From Dichotomocladium elegans (lineage: Eukaryota; Mucoromycota; Mucoromycetes; Mucorales; Lichtheimiaceae): a stretch of DNA of 64,000 nt. How positions within the stretch are numbered: the stretch's first letter is position 1; the number at the start of each line of letters is the position of its first letter. The stretch spans positions 248,001 through 312,000 of the forward strand of contig JAIXMN010000008.1 in the NCBI GenBank assembly GCA_025716815.1, given 5' to 3'. Positions 62,564-64,000 of the stretch are shown here, one piece after another. The notes beneath the pieces were generated by a model. It ran no database searches, had not been told where the DNA came from, and saw only the letters and a list, made by a program, of their open reading frames with translations. Position numbers and translations under genes: made by a program.

Positions 62564-64000
62564 TACATGGAACGTCATTGTTCGTCACTTGACCTTAGCT
62601 ACCCTTTCCAGAACTGACATGTCCCATCCTCCCCTTCCCTCCCCTCAGAATAATAATAATAATAAGCAAAAGGCCACCACCTTAAAGAATTGGTGCATTT
62701 GCCTCGCAGTGGCGCGCAAGAAAGGTTTTCTTCAAGTTGACCCCCCTATTCAGGTTATATAGGTAAATCGTATGGGCCGCCCTAACAGATACAAGCTTAA
62801 ACCTGCCTAGATCGCGTAGACTGGTGGCTCCTACTTTCTCCCCAGATCAAATTCTCATGCCATATGCAGAGGGAATACTATATGTGTATACGGACAAGGA
62901 GAAGAAGAAGAAGAAGAAGGGATAGGAGGACGATTACAAAAAGAGCAGGTGAACGTATGTACGTGTGTGTGCGTAGTTGGACATTTATTTTTGCACTTTT
63001 CTTATGCTTTGGATGATCCTTGCCTTTTGTCTAAAGAAAGATGGGACCACCTGACTGGATATGTAAAAGAAAAGGGATTCGTTGCGGTTAAAATCCGCGC
63101 GCTCTTTCTTGTTTTCCCTAGAGTAAAAAAAAAAAAAAAACTTGGTTATCTCCTACATACACGCCACGCCTGCATGTACATCATGTACCCAAAGAGAAAA
63201 AAAAAACACAGAAAAGAAAAGCCCTCCTATCTCTATACAGCTTGACAATAATAAACGAGTTGATCCTCTAGATTTGATCCTCCTTGGATTTAGCCGTTGC
63301 TTCACCCCCTGTCTTCTTGACACTGATAAAAATCCATATTCAATTTTACGTAATCCTCCCCCTCTTCGGTTTCCACAAGCCAAAAAAGCAGCAACGCTCA
63401 TGGGTGACAACAATATCTGTCATGATCATCACGTCGTCCTTGTGAAACACGAGTACATAGAACCAGCAAGAGGCTGCTATTAATATATCGAATCCTTTGA
63501 AAGTATCTTCTGATCGATGATCATCTACCAACCCTGAAAATAATATTGAGTCTTTGATTATCATTGGTACTGGATCTTCTGTTTACGTTGGACAAACAAT
63601 TGCTAAAGGAACATCGGCTAATGCACTCATTACGTATTCTCTTGTCTCCTTTCTACAAAAGATCTCCTGTTCCTCTCCTTTCTGACTTCCAAGTCCACTT
63701 CATCATGCACCCATCCTCTAGGGCATCCATGGAGCAGCATTTGGGTTACATATCTTGATTGTTTTACAGTCACCCCTACAAAAATGATACGTTTAAAAGG
63801 ATTTACGGATCCTAGCCTGCCTTATTTCCTTTTGTCATACGTAAGGGACAGCCAAACATGAAAGCGCAAAATATGCATGTGTATGTAAGCCAAATATATT
63901 CTGCGTGTTTCTCGCTAGATGGGATTCTGAGTTCGGAAACGCTTCAAAGTATTGACGTTGTGCTTGGTCGCATATCGTTGGTCTTCATACAGCTGAGCTG
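62564..64000. other. Right-hand gene-poor end of the window
   Basis: AT-rich sequence with short simple repeats (AAT run near 62650, GAA run near 62900, A run at 63124). The open frames here lack motifs. No gene supported to the window edge. Confidence 0.45.

Overview
The window is nuclear DNA of an early-diverging fungus, most likely Mucoromycota (Mucorales). Genes have many short introns (about 55-115 nt, GT..AG, two GC..AG). The gene set is fungal: Pho80-type cyclin, UBR1, SAM/metaxin, Cue5-like and syntaxin-6-like proteins. An E2F-type transcription factor is present, which most Dikarya lack. Decayed Fanzor-carrying transposons of a kind common in Mucorales sit between genes. All gene models were spliced by hand; every complete multi-exon model has an exon sum divisible by three and an open reading frame.

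Layout. 1-6.5 kb: Pho80-like cyclin (partial, left edge) and the purine enzyme FGAM synthase, both on the minus strand. 6.5-17.5 kb: no intact gene. It holds decayed Fanzor/mariner element A (7.9-9.8 kb), degenerate coding remnants, a 33-bp perfect inverted repeat, a tandem array of ~72-bp units with internal palindromes (11.66-12.24 kb) and more remnants. 17.5-24.8 kb: a compact block with a J-domain membrane protein (-), fumarase (+), a HAX1-like protein (+), a Cue5-like ubiquitin-binding protein (-) and a syntaxin-6/Tlg1-like SNARE (-). 24.8-32.6 kb: AT-rich, gene-poor DNA with remnants. 32.6-41.6 kb: TALE homeobox gene, dynein light chain LC8, PIN-like auxin efflux carrier family transporter and a peroxisomal dienoyl-CoA isomerase with a C-terminal AKL signal. 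42.1-48.9 kb: the large N-recognin E3 ligase UBR1. 48.95-51.55 kb: Fanzor/mariner element B, between the 3' ends of UBR1 and IF2. 51.7-57.3 kb: mitochondrial IF2 (-), RNase P/MRP subunit Rpp30 (+) and a metaxin/SAM-family protein (-). 59.2-60.2 kb: E2F-like factor (-). 60.2-64 kb: gene-poor, with a 446-bp MITE-like deletion derivative (C) of the same transposon family.

The most interesting content is this transposon family. Elements A and B carry remnants of a Tc1/mariner-type helix-turn-helix and a Fanzor (eukaryotic TnpB homologue, RNA-guided nuclease family). B and C are TA-flanked, have imperfect terminal inverted repeats with subterminal GTCGCA motifs, and all three full or partial copies share the noncoding 3' end. 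Both Fanzor genes are broken, in different ways. The conserved 3' end is a candidate guide-RNA scaffold and the family could be reconstructed by genome-wide search.

Neighbouring housekeeping genes do not form operons. Close head-to-head pairs (J-protein/fumarase, IF2/Rpp30) probably share promoters. Several products are mitochondrial (IF2, metaxin, possibly fumarase and the HAX1-like protein), but no pathway cluster is evident.
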